64,000 bases of DNA from Streptomyces xanthophaeus (GCF_030440515.1 NZ_CP076543.1:2418001-2482000); one strand, 5' to 3'; positions 31,782 through 41,045 are shown, counted from the stretch's first letter. Notes: generated by a model from the sequence alone, not told the origin. Program-made: numbers and translations.

Positions 31782-32585
31782 TCACAGGGCCGGTATGGGG
31801 CGCAGCAGCACAGTGGGGTCCGGAGCCGGGCCGCCGGCGCGGATGGTGTCCCGCAGGCGCCGCACGGCGGAGCCCGGCGCGACACCCAGGTCCTCCGCGA
31901 GGGCGGCCGTCAGCCGGTCACCGGCGGCGAGCGCGTCACCGGTGCGGCCGACCGCGTACAGGGCGCTCATGTAGCGGGCGTGCAGCAGCTCGTGGGTGGG
32001 GTGGAGGCGGGTGAGGACGGCCAGGTCGGGCAGGACGTCCCGGGGCTGCCCGAGCCTCAGCCGGGTGTCGAGGTAGTCCTCGTGGACGGCGAGCCGGCGC
32101 TGCTCCCAGTGCGTGACGGCGGGACGCAGCACGGATCCGGTGCGGACGTCGGCGAGCATGGGCCGGGACCACAGGCCGAGGGCCTCGCGCAGCAGGCGGC
32201 TGCGGGCGGCCACCCGGCTCTCGGGGAGCTTGCCGGCGGACGCCACCAGTTCTTCGAAGCGCAGCAGGTCCAATTCCTGCGGCCGGACGTGGAGCACGTA
32301 GCCGGGCGGTCTCATCCGCAGCCGTTCGTGGGCCGCTTCCCGGGAGCCCACCGAGGGCAGCCGGGCCAGCAGCCGCCGCAGGTGCATGACGTACGTCTGC
32401 AGGGTGGTGCCGGCGCTGGCGGGCGGGTCCTCCCCCCAGATCTCGGCGATGCAGACGCGTACGGGCACGACGTGCCCGGCGTGCAGCAGGAGCAGTGCGA
32501 GGAGCTGGCGCTGCTTGGGTGCGGTCGGCAGATGGCTGCCGGAGCCGTCGCGCACCGAGAGTCCTCCGAGCAGACCGAACCTCAT
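31782..32585 (-). CDS. SARP-family pathway activator 1
   Basis: A 267-residue regulator with an OmpR-type winged helix (about 1-95: FGLLGGLSVRDG, APKQRQLLALLLLHAGHVV, TLQTYVMHLRRLLA) and a bacterial transcriptional activation domain (about 100-255). No ATPase domain. SARPs bind 7-bp direct repeats at cluster promoters. It is the first gene of the long leftward series 32585-26246. It faces the ActIV-like gene across an 83-bp gap holding a perfect 7-bp repeat pair, suggesting self-control. Confidence 0.93.
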   Translation of the reverse strand: MRFGLLGGLSVRDGSGSHLPTAPKQRQLLALLLLHAGHVVPVRVCIAEIWGEDPPASAGTTLQTYVMHLRRLLARLPSVGSREAAHERLRMRPPGYVLHVRPQELDLLRFEELVASAGKLPESRVAARSRLLREALGLWSRPMLADVRTGSVLRPAVTHWEQRRLAVHEDYLDTRLRLGQPRDVLPDLAVLTRLHPTHELLHARYMSALYAVGRTGDALAAGDRLTAALAEDLGVAPGSAVRRLRDTIRAGGPAPDPTVLLRPIPAL

Positions 32586-32601
32586 CGCTCGCTTCCCTTT
32601 C

Positions 32602-32619
32602 CTCCAGCCGCTCTCCAGC
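32602..32619. promoter_or_regulatory. SARP-type direct-repeat site B (SARP1 / ActIV-like cyclase)
   Basis: Two identical heptamers, CTCCAGC at 32602 and 32613, with a CGCT spacer: a perfect 11-bp-pitch pair. It is 49 bp before the cyclase ATG and 17 bp from the SARP1 ATG, so it most plausibly drives the rightward unit and may block or tune SARP1. Confidence 0.7.
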
Positions 32620-32668
32620 GGGCCGTGTTCGGCTGGGCCCCCAGGACCGAAGACGTGAGGGAGAAGCC

Positions 32669-33574
32669 ATGCTCGGATCGGTGCACACGGTGGCCGACGG
32701 AGTGCACGCCTACGTGCAGGAGCCGGGCGGCTGGTGCGTCAACAACGCCGGGATCGTGGCGGGTTCGGACACGGTTCTCGTGGTGGACACCGCTGCCACC
32801 GAGCGGCGGGCCCGGGCGCTGCGCGCCGTCGTGGACGAGCTGGCTCCCGGACGCCGCCGCATCGTCCTCAGCACCCACCACCACGGTGATCACACCTTCG
32901 GCAACCACCTCTTCGCCGGGCCCGACGCCGTGTTCCTCGCACACGAGGCGGGGCCCGGGCAGCTGCTCCGCAAGGGGCTGTCCCTGCAGTCGATGTGGCC
33001 GGATGTCGAGTGGGGGCGCACCGAGACGGTCCTGCCCTCGGTCACCGTCCGGGACGGGGCGACACTGCACCTGGGGGGTGTCACGGCGGAGGTGCTGCAT
33101 CCGGGGGTGGCGCACACCGGCGACGACCTGGTGGTGTGGCTTCCCGATCAGCGCGTGCTGTTCGCCGGGGACCTGGTGTTCTCGGGTGCCGCGCCGTTCG
33201 TCCTGATGGGCTCCCTGGCCGGATCGGTCGAGGCGCTGGGACGGCTGCGGGAACTGCGGCCGCGCACCGTGGTGGCCGGGCACGGGGCACTGGGCGGTCC
33301 CGAGCTGCTGGACGCGACCGAGGCCTACCTCCGCCGGGTCGCCGAGGTGGCCGCGTGGGGACTCGCCCGGGGGCTGGACCCGCTCACGACGGCCCGTAGG
33401 GCCGGGCCGGGGCCCTTCGCCGAACTGCTCGACGGGGAGCGGCTCGTCGGGAACCTGTACCGCGCCTTCCAGGAGGCCGAGGGCGGCGCGCGCGGCAGCC
33501 GGATCGCCTCCGCGCAGGCCATGCGGGACATGGTCGGCTACAACGGCGGCCGGCCGCTGAGCTGCGCCGCCTGA
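32669..33574 (+). CDS. ActIV-like second-ring cyclase (metallo-beta-lactamase fold)
   Basis: A 301-residue metallo-beta-lactamase-fold protein with the metal motif THHHGDH (His70, His72, Asp74, His75) and GHG near residue 208. General searches would call it an MBL hydrolase. The segments PGGWCVNNAGIVAG (about 19-32) and the C-terminal YNGGRPLSCAA match what I remember of ActIV from actinorhodin, a bifunctional cyclase/thioesterase. It would close the second ring and release the chain from ACP. The start is ATG 32669 after GAGGGAGAA. The following SDR is likely in the same unit. Confidence 0.88.
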   Translation: MLGSVHTVADGVHAYVQEPGGWCVNNAGIVAGSDTVLVVDTAATERRARALRAVVDELAPGRRRIVLSTHHHGDHTFGNHLFAGPDAVFLAHEAGPGQLLRKGLSLQSMWPDVEWGRTETVLPSVTVRDGATLHLGGVTAEVLHPGVAHTGDDLVVWLPDQRVLFAGDLVFSGAAPFVLMGSLAGSVEALGRLRELRPRTVVAGHGALGGPELLDATEAYLRRVAEVAAWGLARGLDPLTTARRAGPGPFAELLDGERLVGNLYRAFQEAEGGARGSRIASAQAMRDMVGYNGGRPLSCAA

Positions 33575-33617
33575 GGGTGCGGGAGGGGTGGTCATGGCCC
33601 CACGCTGCCGGGGGCCG

Positions 33618-33646
33618 CTGGAGCCGTGATCCAGCACCGCTCCACC
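33618..33646 (+). promoter_or_regulatory. SARP-type direct-repeat site C (SDR gene)
   Basis: Three heptamers on an exact 11-bp pitch: CTGGAGC (33618), ATCCAGC (33629) and CTCCACC (33640). It lies in the 165-bp gap before the SDR, giving that gene a possible promoter of its own. Confidence 0.6.
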
Positions 33647-33739
33647 GGTACGTCCTCGTCCTCGACCACGGCTCCGCCAGGCCACGAGCCGCCCCGGCGA
33701 GGCTCCGCGTGTTGCCCGAGCCCGTCCGTGGGAGGAACG

Positions 33740-34459
33740 ATGAAACTGCGTGGAAGGACCGCCGTGGTCACCGGGGGAACCCGTGGCCTCGGTCGGGAGG
33801 TGACCGAGGCGCTGGTCTCGGCGGGGGCCACCGTGGTGGTGGCCTCGCGGGAGGCGGAGGAGGGCTCGACGCGTGACGGGGTGATCGCCCTGAAGGCGGA
33901 CGTGACCGCGCCCGACGCGATGTCCTCGCTGTTGCGCACCGTGCATGAGCGGTACGGGGGTCCGCACATCGTGGTCGCCAACGCGGGCATCAGCCGTCCT
34001 GGGCCGGTCGCCGCGCTGCCGCCCGACGACTGGTACGACGTGATCAACACCAATCTGAACGGGGTCTTCCGCACGGTACAGGCGGCCCTGCCGTACGTGG
34101 GCGCCGAGCCCGGTGGACGGATCATCGCGATGTCCTCCCTGCTGGGGTCCCGGGCGATGCCGGGCGCGGCCGCCTACTGCGCGTCGAAGGCGGCGATCGA
34201 GGCTCTGGTACGGGTCTGCGCCCTGGAGGTGGCCGCGTCCGGGACGACGGTCAACTGCGTGGCGCCGGGTTACATCGACGCGGGCATGGGGAGCGCCCTG
34301 CTGGCGGACGAGCGGTTCGGGCCGATGGTGGCCGCCGCGCTGGCCTCCGGCCGGCCAGGTACCGGGGCCGAGGTCGCGGAGGCCGTGCTGTTCCTCGCGT
34401 CGGCGGAGAGCTCGTACGTCAACGGGCAGGTGCTGGGCGTCGACGGGGGCGTGCGCTGA
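33740..34459 (+). CDS. SDR-family oxidoreductase (FabG-like)
   Basis: A 239-residue short-chain dehydrogenase. NAD(P) motif TGGTRGLG (about 11-18), ANAGIS (about 77), catalytic Ser followed by YCASK, and the C-terminal NGQVLGVDGGVR. It is distinct from the ActIII-like ketoreductase at 48301 and probably reduces a later intermediate or tailors a carbonyl. The ATG at 33740 follows GGGAGGAACG. It ends at a strong terminator shared with the convergent ABM gene. Confidence 0.9.
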   Translation: MKLRGRTAVVTGGTRGLGREVTEALVSAGATVVVASREAEEGSTRDGVIALKADVTAPDAMSSLLRTVHERYGGPHIVVANAGISRPGPVAALPPDDWYDVINTNLNGVFRTVQAALPYVGAEPGGRIIAMSSLLGSRAMPGAAAYCASKAAIEALVRVCALEVAASGTTVNCVAPGYIDAGMGSALLADERFGPMVAAALASGRPGTGAEVAEAVLFLASAESSYVNGQVLGVDGGVR

Positions 34460-34479
34460 CCACCTGCCCACCGGTGTGG

Positions 34480-34536
34480 ACGAGGCCGGGGGCCCCGGGA
34501 GGAGCGCGAAGCTTCTCCCGGGGCCCCCGGCCTCGT
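34480..34536. terminator. Bidirectional terminator, 22-bp perfect stem
   Basis: Arms 34480-34501 and 34515-34536 are exact reverse complements with a 13-base loop. It lies between the convergent SDR and ABM genes and is one of the longest stems in the window. Confidence 0.88.
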
Positions 34537-34547
34537 GGTCCGCGCGG

Positions 34548-34847
34548 TCACGGCCGGACGGACTCGCCCTGCCGCACCGGCACGCTCAGGTGCGGCTCTC
34601 CCTTGATGAGACCGCTCAGCGCGTCGAGCCGGCTGCGGAACTCGGGCTCGCGCAGGGCTGCGTGGAAGGTCTCCTCGTCCTCCCACTCGGCGAGGTTGAA
34701 GTACACGGACGGGTCCTTGGAGGAACGGACGAGGGAGTAGCGGATCAGGCCGGGCCGGGTCTCCATGAAGGCGCCGACGGCCTCGTACTTGTTCTCGAAC
34801 TCCTCGGCGGAACCGATCAGGGTGAGCTTGTTGACGAAGACGACCAT
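34548..34847 (-). CDS. Antibiotic-biosynthesis monooxygenase (ABM) domain protein
   Basis: A 99-residue ferredoxin-like-fold protein of the ABM superfamily ([24 protein letters not shown] and [18 protein letters not shown]). Relatives such as ActVA-ORF6 oxidise an aromatic polyketide ring to a quinone without a cofactor; others have different roles. It follows the OYE gene by 86 bp in the leftward SnoaL-OYE-ABM series. Confidence 0.85.
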   Translation of the reverse strand: MVVFVNKLTLIGSAEEFENKYEAVGAFMETRPGLIRYSLVRSSKDPSVYFNLAEWEDEETFHAALREPEFRSRLDALSGLIKGEPHLSVPVRQGESVRP

Positions 34848-34933
34848 GGCGGGACTCCTCGGTGGGCGTGGATACGGGTGTGCGTGTACGTGTGGTGCGG
34901 AGGGACGCGGACGGACGTGGAGGGCGGAGCGCG

Positions 34934-36028
34934 TCAGGCGGCGGGTGAGCCGGCCGGCACGGATGCGCCGAGTGCCGGGTAGTCCGTGTAGCCCGCCGGG
35001 CCGCCCTCGTAGAAGAACTCCGGGCGCGGGGCGTTGAGCGGCGTTCCGCCGCGCAGCCGTTCGGGCAGGTCCGGGTTGGCGAGGAACTGGCGGCCGAAGG
35101 AGAGCAGGTCCGCCCCGTCGGCGAGGGCCTGGTCCGCCGCCGCACGGGTGCCGGCGGTGTCCTGCAGGCCGGTCCCCAGGTTGACGATGACCGTCGCGGG
35201 CCAGCTGCGGCTCAGCCGGCGGACCAGCTCCGGGTCACTGCCCGCCACGAAGTGCACGTGTGCGAGGCCCAGTTCGGCGAGCTCGACGAGCAGGGCGGGA
35301 TAGACCTCGGCGCGGTCGGGCTCGTCCATGCCGTTGAGGGGGAAGCCCGGCGAGAGCCGGATGCCCACCCGGTCGGCGCCGATCCGCCGGGCCACCGCGG
35401 CGGCCACCTCCACGGGGAACCGGACGCGGGCCTGCGGGCCGCCGCCATAGGCGTCGGAGCGGAGGTTGGTGTTGGCGGCGAGGAACTGGTGGAGCAGGTA
35501 GCCGTTGGCTCCATGGAGTTCGACGCCGTCGAAGCCGATGCCGACCGCGGTCTCGGCGCAGCGCGCGAACTCCTCCGCGGTGCGGGTGAGGTCCTCCCCC
35601 GTCATCGGCCGGGGCACGGGGTAGGGCGGTGCGCCCTCGAAGACCCGTGCGATGCCGGGCGCGGCCACCGCGGAGGGGGCCAACGGGACGGCTCCGTGCA
35701 GGTCCGGATGGGAGACGCGGCCCGCGTGCATGATCTGCAGGAAGATCCTGCCGCCCCGGGCGTGCACCGAGTCCACCACCGCCGACCAGGCCTTCGCCTG
35801 CTCGGCGGTGTGCAGGCGCACGCTGTGTGCGTGCCCGACCGCGACCGGACCGGGGTGGGTGGCCTCGCTGATGATGAGCCCGGCCGAGGCGCGCTGGGCG
35901 TAGTACTCGGCCATGACCGGCAGCGGTGTGCCGTCCGCGGTGGTGCGGCCGCGGCCCATCGGGGACATCACCAGGCGGTTGGGCAGGGTGAGGCGCCCGA
36001 GACCGGCGGTGTCGAACAGAGCTGTCAT
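34934..36028 (-). CDS. Old-yellow-enzyme-family NADH:flavin oxidoreductase
   Basis: A 364-residue FMN TIM-barrel ene-reductase. It shows [20 protein letters not shown] at the N-terminus, [17 protein letters not shown] (about 105-121), the [21 protein letters not shown] block with the His/Asn substrate pair (about 177-197), and [12 protein letters not shown] near the C-terminus. It would reduce an activated C=C bond, for example a quinone or enone intermediate. The ATG at 36028 overlaps the SnoaL-like stop (ATGA). Confidence 0.92.
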   Translation of the reverse strand: MTALFDTAGLGRLTLPNRLVMSPMGRGRTTADGTPLPVMAEYYAQRASAGLIISEATHPGPVAVGHAHSVRLHTAEQAKAWSAVVDSVHARGGRIFLQIMHAGRVSHPDLHGAVPLAPSAVAAPGIARVFEGAPPYPVPRPMTGEDLTRTAEEFARCAETAVGIGFDGVELHGANGYLLHQFLAANTNLRSDAYGGGPQARVRFPVEVAAAVARRIGADRVGIRLSPGFPLNGMDEPDRAEVYPALLVELAELGLAHVHFVAGSDPELVRRLSRSWPATVIVNLGTGLQDTAGTRAAADQALADGADLLSFGRQFLANPDLPERLRGGTPLNAPRPEFFYEGGPAGYTDYPALGASVPAGSPAA

Positions 36029-36492
36029 GCCGGGGCCCCGTCGTGGTCGATGCGCCGGCTGCGCACGAGCCACTGCCCGTCGCGCCGCTCCAGGACGTCC
36101 TCGGCGGTGGTGCTCAGGTATATACGGGGCTCACCGCCCGCGGGGGTCTCGAAGACCACCGCGTAGTACCGGGTACGGACGGCTTCGTCCGCGTCACCCG
36201 CGTCCTCCTCCAGGGTCTCGGCGTCCACCATGCCGAACCAGTGGCGGCGGGTGAGTCCGCGCTCCTGGAGCGCGTCGATCCCCTTGCGCATGGCCGCGGC
36301 GATCGCCGGGCGGCCCACCTTCGGTTCGGGCTTGACGTTCTGCGCGAAGACCCCGTCCTCGGTGAACTGCTCGGCCCACTCCTCGGCCCGACCTGCGTCG
36401 AGGAGCTGCCCGTGCGCCGCGTAGAAGCGCACGATGGAGCTGTAGTCCTGGTCGGACACGGGGCGCGTGGCCGGTGATGCTGTCCGCGTCAC
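36025..36492 (-). CDS. SnoaL-like (NTF2-fold) polyketide cyclase/isomerase family protein
   Basis: A 155-residue cone-shaped NTF2-fold protein: FYAAHGQLLDAGRAEEWAEQF, then TRRHWFGMVDAE and QWLVRSRRIDHDG. Family members include SnoaL cyclases, hydroxylases and ActVI-ORFA-like accessory proteins. The start is GTG 36492 behind GAGGGAGGAAG, not the longer frame to 36561. It leads the SnoaL-OYE-ABM unit, whose promoter carries repeat site D. Confidence 0.85.
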   Translation of the reverse strand: MTRTASPATRPVSDQDYSSIVRFYAAHGQLLDAGRAEEWAEQFTEDGVFAQNVKPEPKVGRPAIAAAMRKGIDALQERGLTRRHWFGMVDAETLEEDAGDADEAVRTRYYAVVFETPAGGEPRIYLSTTAEDVLERRDGQWLVRSRRIDHDGAPA

Positions 36493-36559
36493 GGTCTTCC
36501 TCCCTCTGGTTGCGGGCGCCGGTCGGTGCCCCACGGTCGGGCTGATGCTGGGCGCGACC

Positions 36560-36588
36560 ACTGGAGCGGGCGTGGAGAACGGCTCGAC
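36560..36588 (-). promoter_or_regulatory. SARP-type direct-repeat site D (SnoaL-OYE-ABM unit)
   Basis: On the minus strand, GTCGAGC (36588-36582), CTCCACG (36577-36571) and CTCCAGT (36566-36560) lie on an 11-bp pitch, 68 bp before the SnoaL-like start. The first unit contains TCGAGC, the classical SARP half-site. Confidence 0.6.
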
Positions 36589-36625
36589 GCGGCCCGCCGC
36601 CGTCCCGGCCCGCGGCGGTCATCCC

Positions 36626-37456
36626 TCATCCCGCCAGGGGCAGTTGCTCGCGCACCGCGCCGGGCGCGGGCAGGTAGACCGACTCCGCGACCGGGCCGGC
36701 GCCGAGCAACCTGCGCTGGAGATCGCGCAGTTGCTCGGACGGGTCCAGTCCGAGCTCCTCGGCGAAGACCGTGCGCAGCCGGGCGTAGACCTGGAGCGCC
36801 TCGGAGGGGCGGCCGCTTCGGTAGAGGGCGATCATCAGCTGGGCGTGCAGGTTCTCGTGCCGCGGGTACTGGTGGGTGAGGACGCGCAGTTCGGGGATCA
36901 GCCGATGGTGGCGGCCGGTCCGCAGGTCCGCGTCGATGCGCTGCTCGACAGCCCCGAGCCACACCTCGTGCAGCCCGCTCAACTGCGTCCTGAGCAGCGG
37001 GCCGCACTGGACGTCGGCGAGGGCGCGTCCCGACCAGAGGCCGAGGGCGCGCTGGAGCAGGGACGCCTCCGCGCCGTGCTCCCCGGCCGCCCGGGCGACG
37101 GCCGCCTGCTCGGTGAGCCGCTCGAACCGGTGCAGGTCGAGGGCGTCGGGTCCCACGGTCAGGCAGTAGCCGCGGTCGCGCGTCTCCAGCCCGAGCGGGG
37201 CGGCCGGCCCGTCGCCGCCCTCCGCCCTCACGCCGGCCAGGATCTTGCGGATCTGCATGATGTACGTCTGGAGGGTGGAATGGGCGCTGCGTGGGGGCCC
37301 GGCTTCCCATAGTTCGTCCACGCATTCGTCGACGGTGACGACCTGGCCGGCGTGGAGCAGCAGCAGCGACAGCAACTGACGCTGCTTGGGAGCGCGCGGG
37401 GTCAGGTCGACGGAGCCGGACGTGATGGCGAGGGGGCCGAGGATCCGTGCGTACAT
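36626..37456 (-). CDS. SARP-family pathway activator 2
   Basis: A 276-residue regulator with an OmpR-type winged helix (YARILGPLAITSG, APKQRQLLSLLLLHAGQVV, TLQTYIMQIRKILA) and a C-terminal activation domain ending near ELGLDPSEQLRDLQRRLL. It is about as long as SARP1 and similar in layout, so the two are probably paralogues. The start is ATG 37456. It lies 182 bp after the AfsR-like gene, and that gap holds a different repeat (CTTTCAC), suggesting a stepwise cascade. Confidence 0.92.
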   Translation of the reverse strand: MYARILGPLAITSGSVDLTPRAPKQRQLLSLLLLHAGQVVTVDECVDELWEAGPPRSAHSTLQTYIMQIRKILAGVRAEGGDGPAAPLGLETRDRGYCLTVGPDALDLHRFERLTEQAAVARAAGEHGAEASLLQRALGLWSGRALADVQCGPLLRTQLSGLHEVWLGAVEQRIDADLRTGRHHRLIPELRVLTHQYPRHENLHAQLMIALYRSGRPSEALQVYARLRTVFAEELGLDPSEQLRDLQRRLLGAGPVAESVYLPAPGAVREQLPLAG

Positions 37457-37523
37457 GTCGCCTCCAGGGACAGCGGGCCGGGTGCTTGTGCCTCCCATGC
37501 TGTGCCCTCGGCCTTGCGGCTCC

Positions 37524-37617
37524 CCTTCAACGCCCTTTCACTCCGGCCGAAGCGTGCTTTCGCCTCACGGGCCCCGCCCCGCCTGGGTGCCGCACGCCTT
37601 TCACCGGCTCCTTTCAC
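37524..37617 (-). promoter_or_regulatory. CTTTCAC repeat region upstream of SARP2
   Basis: On the plus strand, CCTTCAA (37524) and CTTTCAC (37535) lie on an 11-bp pitch, and two more CTTTCAC copies are at 37598 and 37611. On the coding strand these read GTGAAAG. The motif differs from the CTCCAGC sites elsewhere in the cluster and could be a target of the large AfsR-like regulator. Confidence 0.45.
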
Positions 37618-37638
37618 GTGCGGCGCCCGCGCACGGAC

Positions 37639-40600
37639 TCAGCCGCGGCGAGGTGGGAGGCAGCGGTCCTGCGGGGGGCCGGGCGGGAAGTCAGCGCCGG
37701 GTTGCGGGAGGGCCGGCGGGGCGGGCGGTGCGCCGGAGTGCTCGGCCGCGCAGCGGATCAGGTCCTGGGCCTGCGCCCGGAGCAGGTACAGCCCCGACGT
37801 GTCGGCGATGGACGCGGCGCGGCGGGCCTGGGTCAGGGCCTCGGCGGGCCGGCCGCCGTCCAGCTCCAGCCGGCCGAGGCCGATCAGGGCCTGCGCCTGC
37901 GACTGGGGGTGGCCGATGCGCAGGGCGATCTCAAGGGTCCTGACGAACTCCTCCCGGGCCTCAGCCGAGCGGCCCCGGATCAGATGGATGGCGCCCAGCG
38001 CGTTGCGGGCGTTGGCTTCGAGGGCCGTGTACCCCTGGTCCCGGGAGAGGGACACGGCGCACTCGGCGTGCTGGTAGGCCAGGTCCACCCGGCCCTGCCC
38101 GGCGTGGACCTGGGCGAGGCCGTAGGAGGCGAGGGCCGTGGAGTGCGGGGCGTTGAACTCCTGGCTCAGGGCGAGCGCGACGGAGAGGTATTCCGTCGCC
38201 TCCTCCACGTTCCCCAGGTCTCCGTGCACCATCCCGAGCCGCGCCAGCACCTCGGGCCGGGACCGGTGGACGCCGTGCTCCCTGAGGATCGACGCGGAGG
38301 CACGGAAGTGGAACTCGGCGGCGGACAGGTCGCCCTGGGTGTGCCGGGCCATGCCGAGGTACATGTGGCCGCGGGCCTCGACGTGGCGCAGACCCAGGCT
38401 CCGGCTGATGCGCAGGCCCCGTTCCAGCAGGGTGATGGCACTGTCGATGTGCTTGGTGGGCTGCTGAAGCTGGTTCATGGCGAGGGCGTTGACGGTGACG
38501 ACCTCGAAGTCCTTGACTCCGAGGGAGACGAACTCCTCCTGCGCGTTCTCCAGTTGACGTGCGGCCGGTTCGAGGTCGTTGAGCCCCTGGAGGGCCAGGC
38601 CCACACCGAGCCGCATCACGGCGGTGGCCCGCCGGTCGCCGAGCGCCTCGGCGGCGCGCAGTCCGGCCTCGGCGGCCGTCAGCCAGTCGCTCTGGAGCCG
38701 GCCGAGCATGAAGTACCCGCGCAGCATGTCGACGAGCCGCACGCAGGACTCGTGGAGCCGCGCGTCGGCCCCGCGGACGACGAGCACCATGAGGTTGCCG
38801 TGCTCGGCGCGCAGCCAGAGATGGGCGGCGCGGGGATCGACGGCGTCGCGCGGCAGCGCCGTGAGCGGCGGATGCAGCCTGATGAAGCCGGGGTAGCAGG
38901 ACTGGACGGCTTCGTCGGTGCGGCGCAGGTACCACTGGTAGAGGCGGTCGAGGGCCTCCCGCCGCTCGGTCTCGGTGTCCTCGGCGACCCCGCGCTCGGC
39001 CGCGTAGAGCCCGATGAGGTTGTGGAAGCGGTACGTGCCGGGGGTCTCGACCTCGACGAGCTGCGCGGCGGCGAGTTTGTCGAGGAGCCGGTCTGCGAGG
39101 GACGGCGAGCAGTCGGCCAGCTGCGCCGCGGTGTGCGCGGTGAACGACATGTCGCTGACGCCGCCGAGCAGCCGGAAGAATCGGCGGGACATCGCCGGTA
39201 ACGACCGGTAGGCCACGCTGAAGGCGGCGCTGACCGCCGTGGACGGGCTGTTGCCGAGGTCCAGCAGGCACAGGATGTCGCCTTCGCGTAGTTCCCGGAC
39301 GAACGTCTCGACGGGCAGCCAGGGCCGGCCGGCCAAGTGCCCGCCGGCGATGCGCAGTGCGAGCGGCAGCCGCCCGCACAGGTCCACCAGCTCGGCCACG
39401 GTGGCGCCGGAGACGGCGGCGGGTTCGCGGCCGAGGACCGCCGTGAACACGTCCTCGGCCTCCTGGTGCGAGAGCAGGTCCAGGGTCAGTACGCGGGCTC
39501 CGTGCACCGCCACGAGGTCCGGGAGGTAGGCACGGTGGACGCTGAGGACGGCGCTGCTCGGGGTGCCCGGCAGCAGGTCGGCGACCTGTGCGCTGTCGTG
39601 CACGTCGTCGAGGACGATGAGGACGCGCCGGTCGGCGAGACGGCTGCGCAGCACCCCGGTCAGCTGCTGGCGTTCGGCGGGGAGGCTGGAGACGTCCATG
39701 CCGGAGGCGTGCAGGAGGTCGGCGATGATCTCGTGCATGGGGCGCGGGTTGCCGCGCGAGTCGCTGAGGCGTACGTACCACTGGCCGTCGGGGTAGGCGG
39801 TGCTGAGCCGGTGCGCCGTGCGCAGCGCCAGCGAGGTCTTCCCGATGCCGGGCGGCCCGACGATGCTGACCAGCGGTACGGAGGTGCGCTGGCGGGGGGT
39901 GAGGAGGGTCGTGAGCTCCGCGAGGTGGTGTTCGCGGCCCACGAAGTGGGTCGCCTCCGGCGGGAGCTGGCGCTGGACCATCCAGGGCGCGCTCGGGTTG
40001 GGGGACCGCACGCCTTGGGGGGAACGGGGCGCCGGGACGCTCGCCCCGGCCGGCTCCGGCTCCGGGTCCGGGTCCGCCCAGGAGGGACCGGTGTACGGGG
40101 CCTCGTGGAGTTGCGGCGGACCGGCGGGGACGCCGGGACCGGCGTGCCCGGGGGCGCCACCCGAGCCCATAGGGCCGGAAGGTCCGGAAGCACCGGACGG
40201 ACCGGGCGCACCGGAACCACCGGCGGAGGCCGGGACTTCGGCCAGTTCCCCCGCCTCGGCGAGCACCCGGCGGTGCACCAGCTGCAGTTCCTGCCCCGGC
40301 AGGAGGCCCAGTTCCTGGTCGAGCATCTGGTAGTAGTCGCGGTACTCCTCCAGGGCCGCCGCGACCTGCCCGGTGCGGTGCAGCGCGGTCATCAGGTGCT
40401 CGCGGAGCCGCTCCCGCAGCGGGTGGGTGGCGGTGAGCGCGCGCAGCTGCGGGATCAGGTCGGCAGCCTGGCCGAGGGAGAGGGCGAGGCCGAAACGCCG
40501 CTCGGTGAGGGTCAGGCACTCCTCGACCAGCTGCGGGACGACCTCGCTGTGCAGCGAGTTGGAGGCGACGGTGCCGAAGGGTTCGCCCCGCCACTCGGCG

Positions 40601-41016
40601 AGCGCCGCCTCCAGGTGGGCCAGTTCGCCCCGTCGGTCCCCGTCGCGGCGGGCGCGGCGCGCGGCGGCGGCGGCCTCACGGTAGCGCAGGAGGTCGAGCG
40701 TGCCCGGTGCGATGGCCAGTCGGTACCCGCCCGGGTGCGTCTCGATGCGCGGGAGGCCGCCCTCGCCCGGCTCGGCTCCGCGCAGCAGGGCGCGCAGCCG
40801 GGTCGTGTGCACGTGCAGCGCGGCCTTGGTGTCACGCGGCGGCGCGTCGTCCCACAGCCGGTAGATCAGCTCGTCGGAGGTGACGACGTGATCCGCGCGC
40901 AGCAGCAGCGAGGCGATCAGGACGCGCTGCTTGGGCGAGGTGATGGCCACCTCGCGGCCTCCGAGTCCGATCGACAGGGGGCCCAGGAGTCTCAGGTCGT
41001 CCACCGGAACGCTCAC
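37639..41016 (-). CDS. Large AfsR-like SARP regulator with NB-ARC and TPR domains
   Basis: An 1125-residue regulator. Residues 1-95 are an OmpR-type winged helix, 95-250 the activation domain, and 258-345 a Gly/Pro/Ser-rich linker. 355-640 is an NB-ARC NTPase with P-loop GPPGIGKTS at 386-394 and VLIVLDDVHD as Walker B. From 680 there are tetratricopeptide-like repeats. This is the AfsR layout, in which the ATPase/TPR part senses signals. Codon 606 (39199-39201) is TTA, so full-length synthesis should need bldA tRNA. The start is GTG 41016. Confidence 0.93.
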   Translation of the reverse strand: MSVPVDDLRLLGPLSIGLGGREVAITSPKQRVLIASLLLRADHVVTSDELIYRLWDDAPPRDTKAALHVHTTRLRALLRGAEPGEGGLPRIETHPGGYRLAIAPGTLDLLRYREAAAAARRARRDGDRRGELAHLEAALAEWRGEPFGTVASNSLHSEVVPQLVEECLTLTERRFGLALSLGQAADLIPQLRALTATHPLRERLREHLMTALHRTGQVAAALEEYRDYYQMLDQELGLLPGQELQLVHRRVLAEAGELAEVPASAGGSGAPGPSGASGPSGPMGSGGAPGHAGPGVPAGPPQLHEAPYTGPSWADPDPEPEPAGASVPAPRSPQGVRSPNPSAPWMVQRQLPPEATHFVGREHHLAELTTLLTPRQRTSVPLVSIVGPPGIGKTSLALRTAHRLSTAYPDGQWYVRLSDSRGNPRPMHEIIADLLHASGMDVSSLPAERQQLTGVLRSRLADRRVLIVLDDVHDSAQVADLLPGTPSSAVLSVHRAYLPDLVAVHGARVLTLDLLSHQEAEDVFTAVLGREPAAVSGATVAELVDLCGRLPLALRIAGGHLAGRPWLPVETFVRELREGDILCLLDLGNSPSTAVSAAFSVAYRSLPAMSRRFFRLLGGVSDMSFTAHTAAQLADCSPSLADRLLDKLAAAQLVEVETPGTYRFHNLIGLYAAERGVAEDTETERREALDRLYQWYLRRTDEAVQSCYPGFIRLHPPLTALPRDAVDPRAAHLWLRAEHGNLMVLVVRGADARLHESCVRLVDMLRGYFMLGRLQSDWLTAAEAGLRAAEALGDRRATAVMRLGVGLALQGLNDLEPAARQLENAQEEFVSLGVKDFEVVTVNALAMNQLQQPTKHIDSAITLLERGLRISRSLGLRHVEARGHMYLGMARHTQGDLSAAEFHFRASASILREHGVHRSRPEVLARLGMVHGDLGNVEEATEYLSVALALSQEFNAPHSTALASYGLAQVHAGQGRVDLAYQHAECAVSLSRDQGYTALEANARNALGAIHLIRGRSAEAREEFVRTLEIALRIGHPQSQAQALIGLGRLELDGGRPAEALTQARRAASIADTSGLYLLRAQAQDLIRCAAEHSGAPPAPPALPQPGADFPPGPPQDRCLPPRRG

Positions 41017-41045
41017 ATGCCCACACCTGCCCCGCTCCCCCGTGC

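Noticed and set aside
33575..33739. Short plus-strand frames between the ActIV-like gene and the SDR
   Set aside because: They lack ribosome sites and overlap the three-unit repeat site, so the gap is better read as a promoter region.
34848..34933. Possible SARP repeats (CTCCACG, CTCCGC) before the ABM gene
   Set aside because: The units do not keep an 11-bp pitch, and the GT-rich stretch looks like background.
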